In this document: one piece after another, positions 18,112 to 27,133 of the stretch
How the letters are laid out: each line of letters opens with the position of its first letter
Numbering within the stretch: the first letter of the stretch is position 1
From: Methyloversatilis discipulorum
GTDB lineage: Bacteria > Pseudomonadota > Gammaproteobacteria > Burkholderiales > Rhodocyclaceae
Length of the DNA stretch: 64,000 bases
Direction: 5' to 3'
NCBI RefSeq assembly: GCF_000527135.1
Contig: NZ_AZUP01000001.1
Location: forward strand, 3,993,535 to 4,057,534
Translations under genes and position numbers: made by a program
Notes under the pieces: model-generated
Database searches by the model: none
What the model saw: the letters and a program-made list of their open reading frames with translations, nothing else
What the model was told of the DNA's origin: nothing

Positions 18112-18813
18112 ATGGCTGCACGTCAGTACCGCTACTACGACTGGGTCATGGTCGCCTTCGTGACCGTGCTGGTCTGTTCCAACCTGATCGGCCCAGCCAA
18201 GATCGCGCAGTTCGACGCGCCGCTGCTCGGCACGCTCACCTTCGGCGCCGGCGTGCTGTTCTTTCCGATCAGCTATGTGTTCGGCGACATCCTGACCGAG
18301 GTCTATGGTTACGCGCGTTCGCGTCGCGTGATCTGGACCGGTTTCGCCGCGCTGGCCTTCGCTTCGGCGATGGCCGCCGTGGTGGTGGCGCTGCCGCCAG
18401 CGCCGTTCTGGCACAACCAGCAGGCTTACGAAGTCGCCTTCGGTTCAGCGTGGCGCGTATCCATCGCGTCGCTGGTCGCCTTCTGCTGCGGCGAATTCGT
18501 CAATTCCTTCGTGCTGGCGAAAATGAAGCTGTGGATGGCCGGGCGCTGGCTGTGGATGCGCACCATCGGCTCGACGATCTTCGGCGAAGGCGTCGATTCG
18601 CTGCTGTTCTACCCGCTCGCCTTCTGGGGAACCGGCATCATTCCGGACGAACAGCTGCCGGCCGTCATGCTTGCCCAGTTCGTCGCCAAGGTCGGGGTCG
18701 AAGTCGCGTTCACGCCGCTCACCTATCGCATCGTCGCCTGGCTGAAGCGGGCCGAGAACGAGGACTACTATGACCGCGACACCGACTTCAACCCCTTCTC
18801 GCTGCGCGCCTGA
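18112..18813 (+). CDS. queuosine precursor transporter (YhhQ family)
   Basis: A 233-residue inner-membrane protein with about six helices. It shows the family segments VCSNLIGPAKIAQF, FFPISYVFGDILTEVYGY and FGEGVDSLLFYPLAF. Members of this family (DUF165/YhhQ) import queuosine precursors such as preQ0/preQ1. The ATG at 18112 is preferred over an upstream in-frame start at 18067 because homology begins at DWVMVAF. Its 3' end overlaps the next gene by 44 bases. Confidence 0.9.
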   Translation: MAARQYRYYDWVMVAFVTVLVCSNLIGPAKIAQFDAPLLGTLTFGAGVLFFPISYVFGDILTEVYGYARSRRVIWTGFAALAFASAMAAVVVALPPAPFWHNQQAYEVAFGSAWRVSIASLVAFCCGEFVNSFVLAKMKLWMAGRWLWMRTIGSTIFGEGVDSLLFYPLAFWGTGIIPDEQLPAVMLAQFVAKVGVEVAFTPLTYRIVAWLKRAENEDYYDRDTDFNPFSLRA

Positions 18814-19021
18814 GGCAAGCTCGCGCACACGCATCCGCATCGTCGGCATGAGTTGCCGGAAATGCGTGGCGGGCCTCGAAGGCGCTCTTGCTGCGCTGCC
18901 GGGCGTCCACCGTGTGACCGTGCATTTCGAACACGGCGACGCCGAGATCGAGCACGACGCGGCGCTCGCGCGGGAGCGGCTGCTGGAGACGGTCGAGGCA
19001 GCCGGTTACGACGCGGTCTGA
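18770..19021 (+). CDS. heavy-metal-associated (CopZ/Atx1-like) protein
   Basis: An 83-residue protein whose residues ~20-83 form one HMA domain. The metal-binding loop is GMSCRKC (M-x-C-x2-C), followed by LPGVHRVTVHFEHGDAEIEHD and a C-terminal VEAAGYDAV, the classic beta-alpha-beta-beta-alpha-beta pattern. It would bind Cu(I) or a similar metal ion in the cytoplasm. It overlaps the YhhQ gene by 44 bases, implying translational coupling. No P-type ATPase lies next to it. Confidence 0.85.
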   Translation: MTATPTSTPSRCAPEASSRTRIRIVGMSCRKCVAGLEGALAALPGVHRVTVHFEHGDAEIEHDAALARERLLETVEAAGYDAV

Positions 19022-19028
19022 TCCGCGC

Positions 19029-20483
19029 TCAACGGCCGCCGCCGAAGCACAGGTACTTGATGTCGAGATACTCCTCGATGCCGTAGCGAGAACCTTCGCG
19101 ACCGAAGCCTGACTGCTTGATGCCGCCGAACGGCGCCGCCTCGTTCGACAGCCGGCCGGTGTTGATGCCCACCATGCCGCACTCCAGTGCTTCGGCGACG
19201 CGCCACGCCCGGTCGATGTCGCGCGTGAAGAAGTAGCCGGCGAGACCGGCTTCCGTGTCGTTGGCGAGTGCGATCGCTTCGTCCTCGCGGTCGAAACGGA
19301 ACACCGGCGCGAGCGGCCCGAAGGTTTCCTCGCGCGCCAGCGACATGTCCGGCCGGGCACCGACCAGTACCGTCGGTTCGAAGAAGTTGCCGCCGAGCGC
19401 ATGACGGCGCCCGCCGCACAGTGCGGTGGCACCGCGCGCGATGGCGTCGGCCACCTGCTCCTCGACTCGCACGACCGCCGCGGCGCTGATCAGCGGGCCC
19501 TGCTGTACGCCGTCCTCGATGCCGTCGCCGACCTTGAGCTGCGCTGTCCGCGCGGCCAGTTGCGCGGCGAACGCGTCGTGTATGCCCGACTGCACGATGA
19601 AGCGGTTCACGCAGACGCAGGTCTGGCCGCTGTTGCGGTACTTGGCGGCGATGGCCGCGTCGACCGCGAGTTCCAGGTCGGCGTCGTCGAACACGATGAA
19701 GGGCGCATTGCCGCCCAGTTCGAGCGACAGTCTTTTCAGCGTCGGCGCGCACTGCGTCATCAACAGACGCCCGACCGCGGTCGATCCGGTGAAGGACAGC
19801 TTGCGCACCCACGGATGCGCGCACAGCTCGCCGCCGATGTCGGCCGGCTCGCCGGTGACGACATTAAGCACGCCGGGCGGAACGCCGGCGCGCTGGGCCA
19901 GATCGGCCAGCGCCAGCGCAGTCAGCGGTGTCGCCTCGGCCGGCTTGAGCACGACGGTGCACCCGGCAGCCAGCGCCGGCGCCGCCTTGCGCGTGATCAT
20001 CGCGAGCGGGAAGTTCCACGGCGTGATCGCTGCGCAGACGCCGACCGGCTGTTTGATCACCAGCAGACGCTGGCCGGGATCCGGCGACGGGATGGTTTCA
20101 CCGTAAGTGCGTTTCGCCTCCTCGGCGAACCATTCGACGAAGGAGGCGCCGTAGCGCACCTCGCCGCGCGCCTCGCTCAGCGGCTTGCCACCTTCGGCGG
20201 TGATCAGCCGTGCCAGATCGTCGGCGTGCTGGTTGATCAGCGCGAACCACGCACGCAGCCGGTGCGCGCGCTCGTGTGCGCCGAGCGCGCGCCAGGCGGG
20301 CTGTGCGCCGTGGGCGGCGTCGATGGCGCGCCGTGTTTCCGCGACACCGCAGCGCGGCACGGTCGCCAGCAGCGCACCGCTGGCCGGATTGCGTACTTCG
20401 ATCACGCCTTCGTCGTCGGCGTGCGTCCAGAGGCCAGCGATCAGGCAGTGGGTGTGCAGCAGCGATGAATCGTTCAGCAGCAT
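19029..20483 (-). CDS. succinate-semialdehyde dehydrogenase family (GabD-like)
   Basis: A 484-residue aldehyde dehydrogenase that oxidises succinate semialdehyde or a similar omega-semialdehyde to the acid with NAD(P)+. Conserved features are TPWNFPLAMITRKAAPALAAG, the catalytic Glu in LELGGNAPF, the catalytic Cys in NSGQTCVCVNR and EETFGPLAPVF. The C-terminal FGGIKQSGFGREGSRYGIEE segment matches GabD. The ATG at 20483 gives the family length; an in-frame extension to 20627 has no homology. The stop is 7 bases from the convergent HMA gene. Confidence 0.9.
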   Translation of the reverse strand: MLLNDSSLLHTHCLIAGLWTHADDEGVIEVRNPASGALLATVPRCGVAETRRAIDAAHGAQPAWRALGAHERAHRLRAWFALINQHADDLARLITAEGGKPLSEARGEVRYGASFVEWFAEEAKRTYGETIPSPDPGQRLLVIKQPVGVCAAITPWNFPLAMITRKAAPALAAGCTVVLKPAEATPLTALALADLAQRAGVPPGVLNVVTGEPADIGGELCAHPWVRKLSFTGSTAVGRLLMTQCAPTLKRLSLELGGNAPFIVFDDADLELAVDAAIAAKYRNSGQTCVCVNRFIVQSGIHDAFAAQLAARTAQLKVGDGIEDGVQQGPLISAAAVVRVEEQVADAIARGATALCGGRRHALGGNFFEPTVLVGARPDMSLAREETFGPLAPVFRFDREDEAIALANDTEAGLAGYFFTRDIDRAWRVAEALECGMVGINTGRLSNEAAPFGGIKQSGFGREGSRYGIEEYLDIKYLCFGGGR

Positions 20484-20675
20484 GGCATCGGGTCGGGCGT
20501 TGCGCAGGGAAGTACCTTGATTGTCCCAGCGAACGACGGTCGCGCACGCACGCTGGGATGAATTCCTACACGCGGCCCGGTCTCCGCCGACACGATGCGG
20601 CGTCCGTGCTCCGTACAGTGGCTGCACGACGCGGCAACGCGGCCACCGTCGAATCGCTTCCAGAGGAGATCGCCG

Positions 20676-20828
20676 ATGAACAGCATGACGACAGAACTCG
20701 AACAGCCGATGCTCCGCCCCCCTGCCGACAACGACGACGTGCAGGCGCTGTGGGGCTGCGAATGCGCGCTGCCCTTCCTCATCCCGTCCTTGCAGCTGCC
20801 TGCAGCTGCCTGCCCGCTGCAGCGCTGA
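20676..20828 (+). CDS. possible 50-residue peptide upstream of the phospholipase D-like gene
   Basis: The ATG is preceded by CAGAGGAGAT, a good ribosome-binding site 6-9 bases away. The 50-residue product is acidic at first and ends with a hydrophobic, Cys-containing stretch (LWGCECALPFLIPSLQ). I know no homologue. A 10-base direct repeat (GCAGCTGCCT) lies near its end. It stops 8 bases before the phospholipase D-like gene, so it could be a leader peptide. Confidence 0.4.
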   Translation: MNSMTTELEQPMLRPPADNDDVQALWGCECALPFLIPSLQLPAAACPLQR

Positions 20829-20836
20829 CCACGGTC

Positions 20837-22249
20837 ATGTGCGCGTCGAAGCGTCGCGGCCGGCCGCTGCTTGCGGCGCTGGCGATCTGCGCGGCCGGAT
20901 GCGTGGCGTCGCTGCCGTCTGAGCGCACGCTGCAGACGAAGGCAGAAGGCCCGGCTCCGGCAGCGCACCAGGTGGTTGCGAAGATGGACGTGACCGGACC
21001 GCGCGGACGCCTTGACCACGATCAGCGCGCGCGGCTGATCGAGCGCATCGGGCGCGAGGGTGGTGCGTCGCCGCTGAAGCGCCAGCTCGCCGCGATGGCG
21101 GAATTCGGTGACGTGGACCTGTACGCAGGCAATGCCGCCCGTCTGCTGATCGACGGGCCGGCCACCTTCGATGCGATGTTCAGCGCGATCGCGCGTGCGC
21201 GCACTTCCATCCTGCTCGAAAGCTACATCATCGACGACGCGAAGATTGCGCAGGATCTCGCCGCGCTGCTGGTGCGCAAACGTGCCGAGGGCGTGTCGGT
21301 CGCGCTGATCCATGATGCGGTCGGCTCCATCGGTACCCGTGGCGACTATTTCGAAGTGCTGCGCGCGGCGGGCGTCGCCGTGTGCGAATTCAATCCGCTG
21401 TCGCCGCTGCGCAAGCGCCGTTACCAGGACATCACCCACCGCGATCATCGCAAGATTCTGGTGGTCGATCGGGACGTGGCCTACACCGGCGGCATCAACA
21501 TCAGCGCCGTCTACGCTTCCGGTTCCTTCGGCCGACAGGCGCGCACTCCGGAATAGAACGGCTGGCGCGACACGCAGATCGAACTGCGCGGCCCGGCCGC
21601 CGCGGCGCTCGACGATCTGGTGCGCGACACCTGGCGCAGCCAGCACTGCGAGCCGGCGCTGCATTCGCCCATCGCGCCGGTGGCAGCAAAGGCCGCCGGC
21701 CCGCACGCCGTGCGCATCGTGCCGTCGTCGCCGGACGACGGGCAGAACCGCATCTACACCATGCTGCTGACCGCGATCGACGCCGCAAGCCGCAGCGTGC
21801 ATCTGACCATGGCCTACTTCTCACCCGGACAGGACATGGTCGATGCGCTGGCCGACGCGGCACGACGCGGCGTCGATGTGCAGCTGGTGCTGCCGTCGGT
21901 CAGCGATTTCTCGCCGGTGCTGCATGCCGGCCGCAGCTACTACCAGGAACTGCTCGACGCCGGCGTGCGCATCCACGAACTGCAGGACGCGGTGCTGCAC
22001 TCGAAGACGGCGGTCATCGACGGCGTGCTGTCGACGGTCGGCTCCAGCAATATGGACTGGCGCAGTTTCGTCGCCAACAACGAGGTCAATGCGGTGGTGT
22101 TCGGCGAGGACTTCGGCGACGCGATGACGCGCATGTTCGAGCGCGACGTCGCCGCGTCGCAGACCATCGACGCGCAGACCTGGCGCAGACGACCGCTGTG
22201 GCCGCGTCTGCAGGAGCGGGCGGCGCGGTTGTTCGAACGCTGGTGGTAG
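20837..22249 (+). pseudogene. cardiolipin synthase / phospholipase D-like gene interrupted by an in-frame TAG
   Basis: Cardiolipin synthases join phosphatidylglycerol molecules using two HxKx4D motifs. Here the first (HRKILVVD, with YTGGINI after it) and the second (HSKTAVID, with VGSSNMD after it) lie in the same reading frame. A TAG at 21554-21556 falls between them, just before NGWRDTQIELRGP. All else, including a lipoprotein-like N-terminus ending AICAAGC, is intact over 470 codons. A single change from CAG or GAG would explain the stop. It is either a recent nonsense mutation, a sequencing error or, less likely, readthrough. The downstream half could be translated from an ATG-like start near 21620 but would lack the first HKD motif. 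Confidence 0.85.
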
Positions 22250-22438
22250 GCCGGCGCTGTCCTACACGGCGGACGGCGCTTGTCCGACGGGCCGGCCGAT
22301 GCGTCCCCCCTAGACTGCAGTCATCGACTTGACGGATGCATGCGTGCCTGTCCGCACCGGGCACCGCCAGGATCGATTCCGTTCATTGCGCAGCGGTCGC
22401 AGCCGGCGACCAGCGTTCATCACAAGGGAGTCCCCATC

Positions 22439-22765
22439 ATGCGTTCCAATCTCATGCTCGCCACCGCCTTCTCCGCCCTGGCTGCCCTGACCGTGCTGCC
22501 GGGCTGCGCCGTCACGCGCGACCAGTCCTCGGTCGGCGAGTACATCGACGACGCGACCGTCACCGCGTCGGTGAAGGCCAAGTTCGTTGAATCCAAGGCC
22601 GTCGACGCGTCGGCCATCAGCGTCGAAACGCTGAATGGCGAGGTCATGCTGTCCGGCTTCGCCAAGGACGCTACCGAGAAGGCCGAGGCCGAGCGCATCG
22701 CGCGCGGCGTCAAGGGCGCCAAATCGGTCAAGAACGCGATCCAGATTCGCGCCAAGCACGGCTGA
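22439..22765 (+). CDS. BON-domain lipoprotein (OsmY-like)
   Basis: A 108-residue precursor with a signal peptide ending VLPGCAV, where Cys is the lipidated residue. Residues ~40-106 form one BON domain (DDATVTASVKAKFVES..., VETLNGEVMLSGFA, GVKGAKSVKNAI). BON proteins are periplasmic or membrane-attached and linked to envelope stress or phospholipid contact. A good ribosome-binding site (AAGGGAG) precedes the ATG. Its stop overlaps a possible start of the AsmA gene by one base. Confidence 0.88.
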   Translation: MRSNLMLATAFSALAALTVLPGCAVTRDQSSVGEYIDDATVTASVKAKFVESKAVDASAISVETLNGEVMLSGFAKDATEKAEAERIARGVKGAKSVKNAIQIRAKHG

Positions 22766-22800
22766 TGCTTGAGCGGGAACGCGGCGAGCCGGAGAGGCAG

Positions 22801-24780
22801 ATGAGTGCGCGTTCCACCGCGGCAGGCCTGGCCTGCCGCCTCATCCTCGCCGCCTGCTGTCTGCTGGCCACGCTGTTCGCATGGAGCGAATGGCGTGGCT
22901 GGTTTTTTCTGGCGGAGCCGGCCGAGCGCTGGCTGACGGCTGCAACCGCGCGTCCGGTGGACCTTGGCGGACGCGACACCTTCGCGCTTCGACTTCTCGG
23001 TGGCATCGACCTTCGCGTCGACCGTCTGCGCATCGGCGGTCCGGAATGGGCGCCGCAGCCGGCGCTGATGGATGCCCGCGAAGCCCGTCTGAAGCTGCGT
23101 TACACGGACGTGTTCCGCATGTTGCGCGGTGCGCCGCTGCGCATCGAAAGCCTGGTTGCCGAAGGTCTGGACCTTCACCTCGTCCGCGGCGATGACGGCC
23201 GCGCCAGCTGGCAGTTCGAGCGAACGGACAATGAACCGGCCCGACCACTGCTGGATTGGGTGCAGCCCGCACGTGTCGAGGTGGCGCGGGGGCGACTCGT
23301 GGTCGACGACGCGCCGCTCGCGCTGGCCGTGACGGCGAACTTCTCGATGCGCGACGGCAGCGAGCGGGCCGGAGATGCGCGGGACGACCGTGGCATCCGG
23401 GCGAGCGTCGACGGCCGCTATCGCCAGTCGCTGCTGACGGCGACCCTGAGCACCGGATCCACGCTGCCCTGGTTGTCCGGCGAAGACGACGTGCCGGCAG
23501 TGCCGGTCACGCTGGCGCTGAAGCTTGGTCGTGCCGCACTGTCATTCGACGGTCGTGTGCAGGATCTGCTGACGCAGCGCGGACTGGACGGGCGCTACTC
23601 GGTGAGCGGCCCTTCGCTCGCGGCGCTGGGCGACGCCCTCGCAATGACCTTGCCATCGACCCCCGCGTTCTCGCTGCAGGGCAGACTGCAGCGCAAGCCC
23701 GATGCCTGGCAGACGGCGATCGACACCGCAAGGATCGGCCGCAGCCGGCTGGCCGGCCAGTTCCGCTATGAAACGGGGCGCGACCGGGTGCCCTGGTTGG
23801 GCGGCACACTGAATGGCAGCGTACTCTGGCTGGCCGATCTCGGCCCGGCGGTGGGCGTACCGGCGGGCGAGCAAGCCCCCGCGCGACGCAACGGACGCGT
23901 GTTGCCGGACCGCCGCTTCGATCTGCCGTCCTTGCGCGCCATGAACGCCGACGTACGCATCGACATCGAGCGCTTCGAATCGGGCAGCGACGCGCTGCAG
24001 GCGATCGCACCGTTGCGCGGCAGCCTGCGTCTTGCCGATGGCGTGCTCGACATCCGCGACATCGAAGCACGACTGGCGCACGGCTGGCTCACCGGTCGCA
24101 TCGGTCTCGACGGACGTGCCGACATTGCGCAGTGGGACGTGCAGTTGCGCGGCGGCGGGCTGCGGCTGGAGGAGTGGATACGTCAGCCGCGCACCGCAGA
24201 CGCGCCACCGTACGTCGCCGGACGCGTCGGCGGACGTATCGAGCTGCGCGGTCAGGGGCGGTCAACCGCCGAATTGCTGGCGTCGTCCGACGGTCATGCG
24301 GCGCTGGTGTGGACGCAGGGCCGCGTGTCGCACCTGGCGGTCGAAGCGGCCGGCATCGACGTCGCCCAGGCGCTGGGCGTCATGCTGAGCGGCGACGCCG
24401 CGCTGCCGGTGACCTGTGGTGTCGCTGATCTGCAGGCGCGCAAGGGTCGTGTGACGGTCGCGAGCGCGCGCGTCGACACGGCCGATTCGACGCTCGGCGT
24501 CGACGGTTCGCTGTCGCTGGTCGACGAAAGACTGGACCTGGTGGCGCGCGCTGCGCCGAAGGACGTCTCGCCGCTCAGCCTGCGCACGCCGGTGCGGATC
24601 ACCGGCCGTTTCGCCCAGCCTGAGGTGTCGCTCGAAAAAGGCCCTCTGCTGGCCCGTCTGCTGCCGGCGGCGGCGCTGGCACTGGTGAACCCGCTGGCCG
24701 CGCTGCTGCCGCTGATCGATCCAGGCGACGACGACGCAAAGTCTGCCCTGACCCGCTGCAGCACGCCGTCCCGACGGTAA
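22801..24780 (+). CDS. AsmA-family protein
   Basis: A 659-residue envelope protein with an N-terminal hydrophobic anchor (residues ~8-28) and a long periplasmic part. AsmA-like proteins take part in lipid homeostasis or transport between membranes. Support is the opening topology, LRLGGIDLRVDRLRIGG-like repeats, and the C-terminal AsmA pattern ADSTLGVDGSLSLVDERLDL with PVRITGRFAQPEVSLEKGP. GGAGAGG just before 22801 favours that ATG; an ATG at 22765 overlapping the BON stop is an alternative (671 residues). It ends 17 bases from the convergent AEC transporter. Confidence 0.82.
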   Translation: MSARSTAAGLACRLILAACCLLATLFAWSEWRGWFFLAEPAERWLTAATARPVDLGGRDTFALRLLGGIDLRVDRLRIGGPEWAPQPALMDAREARLKLRYTDVFRMLRGAPLRIESLVAEGLDLHLVRGDDGRASWQFERTDNEPARPLLDWVQPARVEVARGRLVVDDAPLALAVTANFSMRDGSERAGDARDDRGIRASVDGRYRQSLLTATLSTGSTLPWLSGEDDVPAVPVTLALKLGRAALSFDGRVQDLLTQRGLDGRYSVSGPSLAALGDALAMTLPSTPAFSLQGRLQRKPDAWQTAIDTARIGRSRLAGQFRYETGRDRVPWLGGTLNGSVLWLADLGPAVGVPAGEQAPARRNGRVLPDRRFDLPSLRAMNADVRIDIERFESGSDALQAIAPLRGSLRLADGVLDIRDIEARLAHGWLTGRIGLDGRADIAQWDVQLRGGGLRLEEWIRQPRTADAPPYVAGRVGGRIELRGQGRSTAELLASSDGHAALVWTQGRVSHLAVEAAGIDVAQALGVMLSGDAALPVTCGVADLQARKGRVTVASARVDTADSTLGVDGSLSLVDERLDLVARAAPKDVSPLSLRTPVRITGRFAQPEVSLEKGPLLARLLPAAALALVNPLAALLPLIDPGDDDAKSALTRCSTPSRR

Positions 24781-24797
24781 AACGCCGACGGCGAGTG

Positions 24798-25751
24798 TCA
24801 ACCGAACAGGCCCAGCCCCATCAGCAAGGGCAGCGACAGCCAGAACAGCAGCGTGCTCCAGCCGATCAGCAGCGCCGACGCGGCGGCGTCGATCTTGAAG
24901 CGCTCGGCCAGCAGCAGCGAGGTCATGAAGGTGGGCGTGGCACACTCGACCAGCGAGGCACGCTGCGCCTCGTTCGGGGTGTCCGACACCAGCAGCACCA
25001 GCCCCCAGATCAGCAGCGGCGCGACCAGCAGCTTGACGCCGGAGGCGACCAGGATTTCGGTGCGCGGCACCAGGCGGCGCCACGGAATGGTCATGCCGAG
25101 CACGAAGATGATGACCGGAATCGCGGCCTGGCCGATGAAGCGTGCCGCCTGCACCAGCGGCGGGTAGGCCAGCCCGGTGTACTGGGCGCCGAGGCCGAGC
25201 ACGAAAGCCCAGATCGGCGGCATCATCAGCACGGTGCGCAACACGTCCGGCCGCTCGCCTTCGGCGTGCGAACCGAGGCGGGTGGCGATCCACACGCCCA
25301 GCGTCCACACGAAGGGCATGGTCATGAACATGTCGTTGAAGATGGCGTAGCGCATCGCGCCGTTGCCGAAGAAGAACTCGAGTACCGGCGCACCGACGTT
25401 GAAGGTGTTGCCGAACATGCCGCCCAGCATGATGGCGGCCCGCGTGGTGTCGTGCAGGCCCGCACCCAGCCGCGTCTTCCACAGCAGCAGGTAGAGCAGG
25501 GCGCCGTTGGCCAGCGTGCCGAGGCCGACCAGGAAGGGCACGGTCAACAGGTCGAGGCTGATTGGCGTGCTGGCCGCCACGGCGAACAGGATGGCCGGGT
25601 AGAAAACGTAGAGCACCAGCCGGTTCAGCTGCGCGCGCAGCACGTCGGCATCGCGTCCTTCGCCCATGCGCGCCGCCCACCAGCCGCCGGCCGCCACCAG
25701 CAGCGACAGCGGCAGCATCACCTGCACCATCAGGCCGATCAGCGCGTTCAT
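24798..25751 (-). CDS. AEC (auxin efflux carrier) family transporter
   Basis: A 317-residue inner-membrane carrier with about ten hydrophobic helices arranged as two halves. Recognisable segments are LNRLVLYVFYPAILF, MLGGMFGNTFNVGAPVLEFFFG and VIIFVLGMTIPWRR, with a C-terminal VECATPTFMTSLLLAERF. Bacterial members export or import small organic anions such as malonate or malate; the substrate here is unknown. The ATG overlaps the stop of the upstream MFS gene by four bases (ATGA), so the two are translated together. Confidence 0.88.
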   Translation of the reverse strand: MNALIGLMVQVMLPLSLLVAAGGWWAARMGEGRDADVLRAQLNRLVLYVFYPAILFAVAASTPISLDLLTVPFLVGLGTLANGALLYLLLWKTRLGAGLHDTTRAAIMLGGMFGNTFNVGAPVLEFFFGNGAMRYAIFNDMFMTMPFVWTLGVWIATRLGSHAEGERPDVLRTVLMMPPIWAFVLGLGAQYTGLAYPPLVQAARFIGQAAIPVIIFVLGMTIPWRRLVPRTEILVASGVKLLVAPLLIWGLVLLVSDTPNEAQRASLVECATPTFMTSLLLAERFKIDAAASALLIGWSTLLFWLSLPLLMGLGLFG

Positions 25752-27049
25752 CCGTGCGATTCCGTCAGGTTGCGGCCGCCGGTTTCGCGGACGAAGCAGG
25801 CAGCGACGAAGCCGCCCAGCGCAGCCAGCGCGAGCACGCGTATGCCCATGGTCACCGCCTCGTGCGTCGCTTCGGCGATGGACGGCGAATACAGTTCGAT
25901 CACCCAGCCGACCAGCGGCTGCAGCAAGGCGGCGCCCAGAAAGCAGCCGACATTGACCAGGCTGGTCGCCATGCCGGACAGCGCCGGTGGATTCACTTCC
26001 TTGGCACAGGCCCAGGTCAGCGAGAAGGCGGCAGCCGAGGCGCCGATCAGCGCGCACGCGGCATAGGTCGCCAGCGGCGGCAGCGCGCCGTCGGCCAGCG
26101 CGAAGGGCAGCCAGCCGGCGACATAGAGCGCGGCATAGCTCAGCATGACCGGCTTGCGTCGGCGCAGGTGGTCGGACAGCCGGCCGATCAACAGGCAGCT
26201 GCAGGCGAACACGACCAGCAGCAGCGTGGTGTGCTGCGCGGCGACCGCGCGTTCCATGCCGTGCGCCGCCATCAGATAGGGCACGCCCCACAGGCCGGCG
26301 AAGGAGAACAGGCTGCCGGCGATGCCGGCGTTGACGAACAGCCCCGGCCAGCTGGCGCGGTTGCGTGCGACCTGGCGCAGCCCGGCCCGCCAGTCACCGA
26401 CCGGCAGCGGCGCATGCGCCGGCTTGCCGTCCAGCTCGCGCATGGTGGGCAGCCCGGCGTCCTCCGGCCGGTCGCGTACGCGCAGCCAGGTGACCAGTGC
26501 GAGCAGCATGGACAGCAGGCCCAGCGCCACGAACACCGTGCGCCACGACACCAGGGTCACCACCCAGGCCAGCGGCAGCGCCGCGCTCGCGGCGCCCAGA
26601 TTGCCGATGAACATGGTGACGCCATTCAGCGTGGCGAAGCGGCTCTCGGGAAACCAGGCGGCGTTGATCTTGAGCAGGGCGATGAAGGGGAAGGACACGC
26701 CGAGGCCGACCAGCGTGCGGCCGATCACTGCGACCCACAGCGTGTCGGCCAGTGCGAAGGTGATCGAGCCGATGCCGGCGATGACGCCGCCGAGCGCAAC
26801 GATGCGCCGCGGGCCGAGCGTGTCGGCGAGCACCCCGGTCGGGATCTGCATCACCATGTAGATCCAGAAATAGCTGGATGCCAGCGCGCCGAGCGAGGCC
26901 GGGCCGACGTTGAAGTCGCGCGCCAGTTCGCTGGCGATGGCGGCAGGTGCCGTTCGGTGGAAGAACACCAGCACATAGGCGCCGGCGAGCAGGAAGAAGG
27001 CTGTCCAGCGCAGGCGGATCAGCAGGCGGGTGTGTTCGGCGGAAAGCAT
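25748..27049 (-). CDS. major facilitator superfamily transporter
   Basis: A 433-residue, 12-helix transporter. The loop-2/3 signature is present as GVLADTLGPRRIVALGG, and a second-half equivalent as GRLSDHLRRRKPVML. The first helix region holds YVLVFFHRTAPAAIASEL, which is common in MFS members near anion:cation and NarK-like groups, but the substrate cannot be told. It overlaps the AEC gene by four bases. The preceding terminator at 27073-27102 separates it from the TRAP genes, so it must have its own promoter in the short gap. Confidence 0.85.
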   Translation of the reverse strand: MLSAEHTRLLIRLRWTAFFLLAGAYVLVFFHRTAPAAIASELARDFNVGPASLGALASSYFWIYMVMQIPTGVLADTLGPRRIVALGGVIAGIGSITFALADTLWVAVIGRTLVGLGVSFPFIALLKINAAWFPESRFATLNGVTMFIGNLGAASAALPLAWVVTLVSWRTVFVALGLLSMLLALVTWLRVRDRPEDAGLPTMRELDGKPAHAPLPVGDWRAGLRQVARNRASWPGLFVNAGIAGSLFSFAGLWGVPYLMAAHGMERAVAAQHTTLLLVVFACSCLLIGRLSDHLRRRKPVMLSYAALYVAGWLPFALADGALPPLATYAACALIGASAAAFSLTWACAKEVNPPALSGMATSLVNVGCFLGAALLQPLVGWVIELYSPSIAEATHEAVTMGIRVLALAALGGFVAACFVRETGGRNLTESHG

Positions 27050-27072
27050 CGGTCCGATTCTACGTTGCGGCC

Positions 27073-27102
27073 AAAAAAACGACGGCGCCGCAGCGCCGTC
27101 GT
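27073..27102 (-). terminator. rho-independent terminator of the TRAP transporter operon
   Basis: Read on the minus strand: a perfect 10-bp stem (ACGACGGCGC / GCGCCGTCGT) with a 4-base loop followed by a run of seven or more T. It lies 32 bases past the dctM stop. Confidence 0.9.
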
Positions 27103-27133
27103 CGTCAGAACACCCTGATCTGTACCGTTGCGA

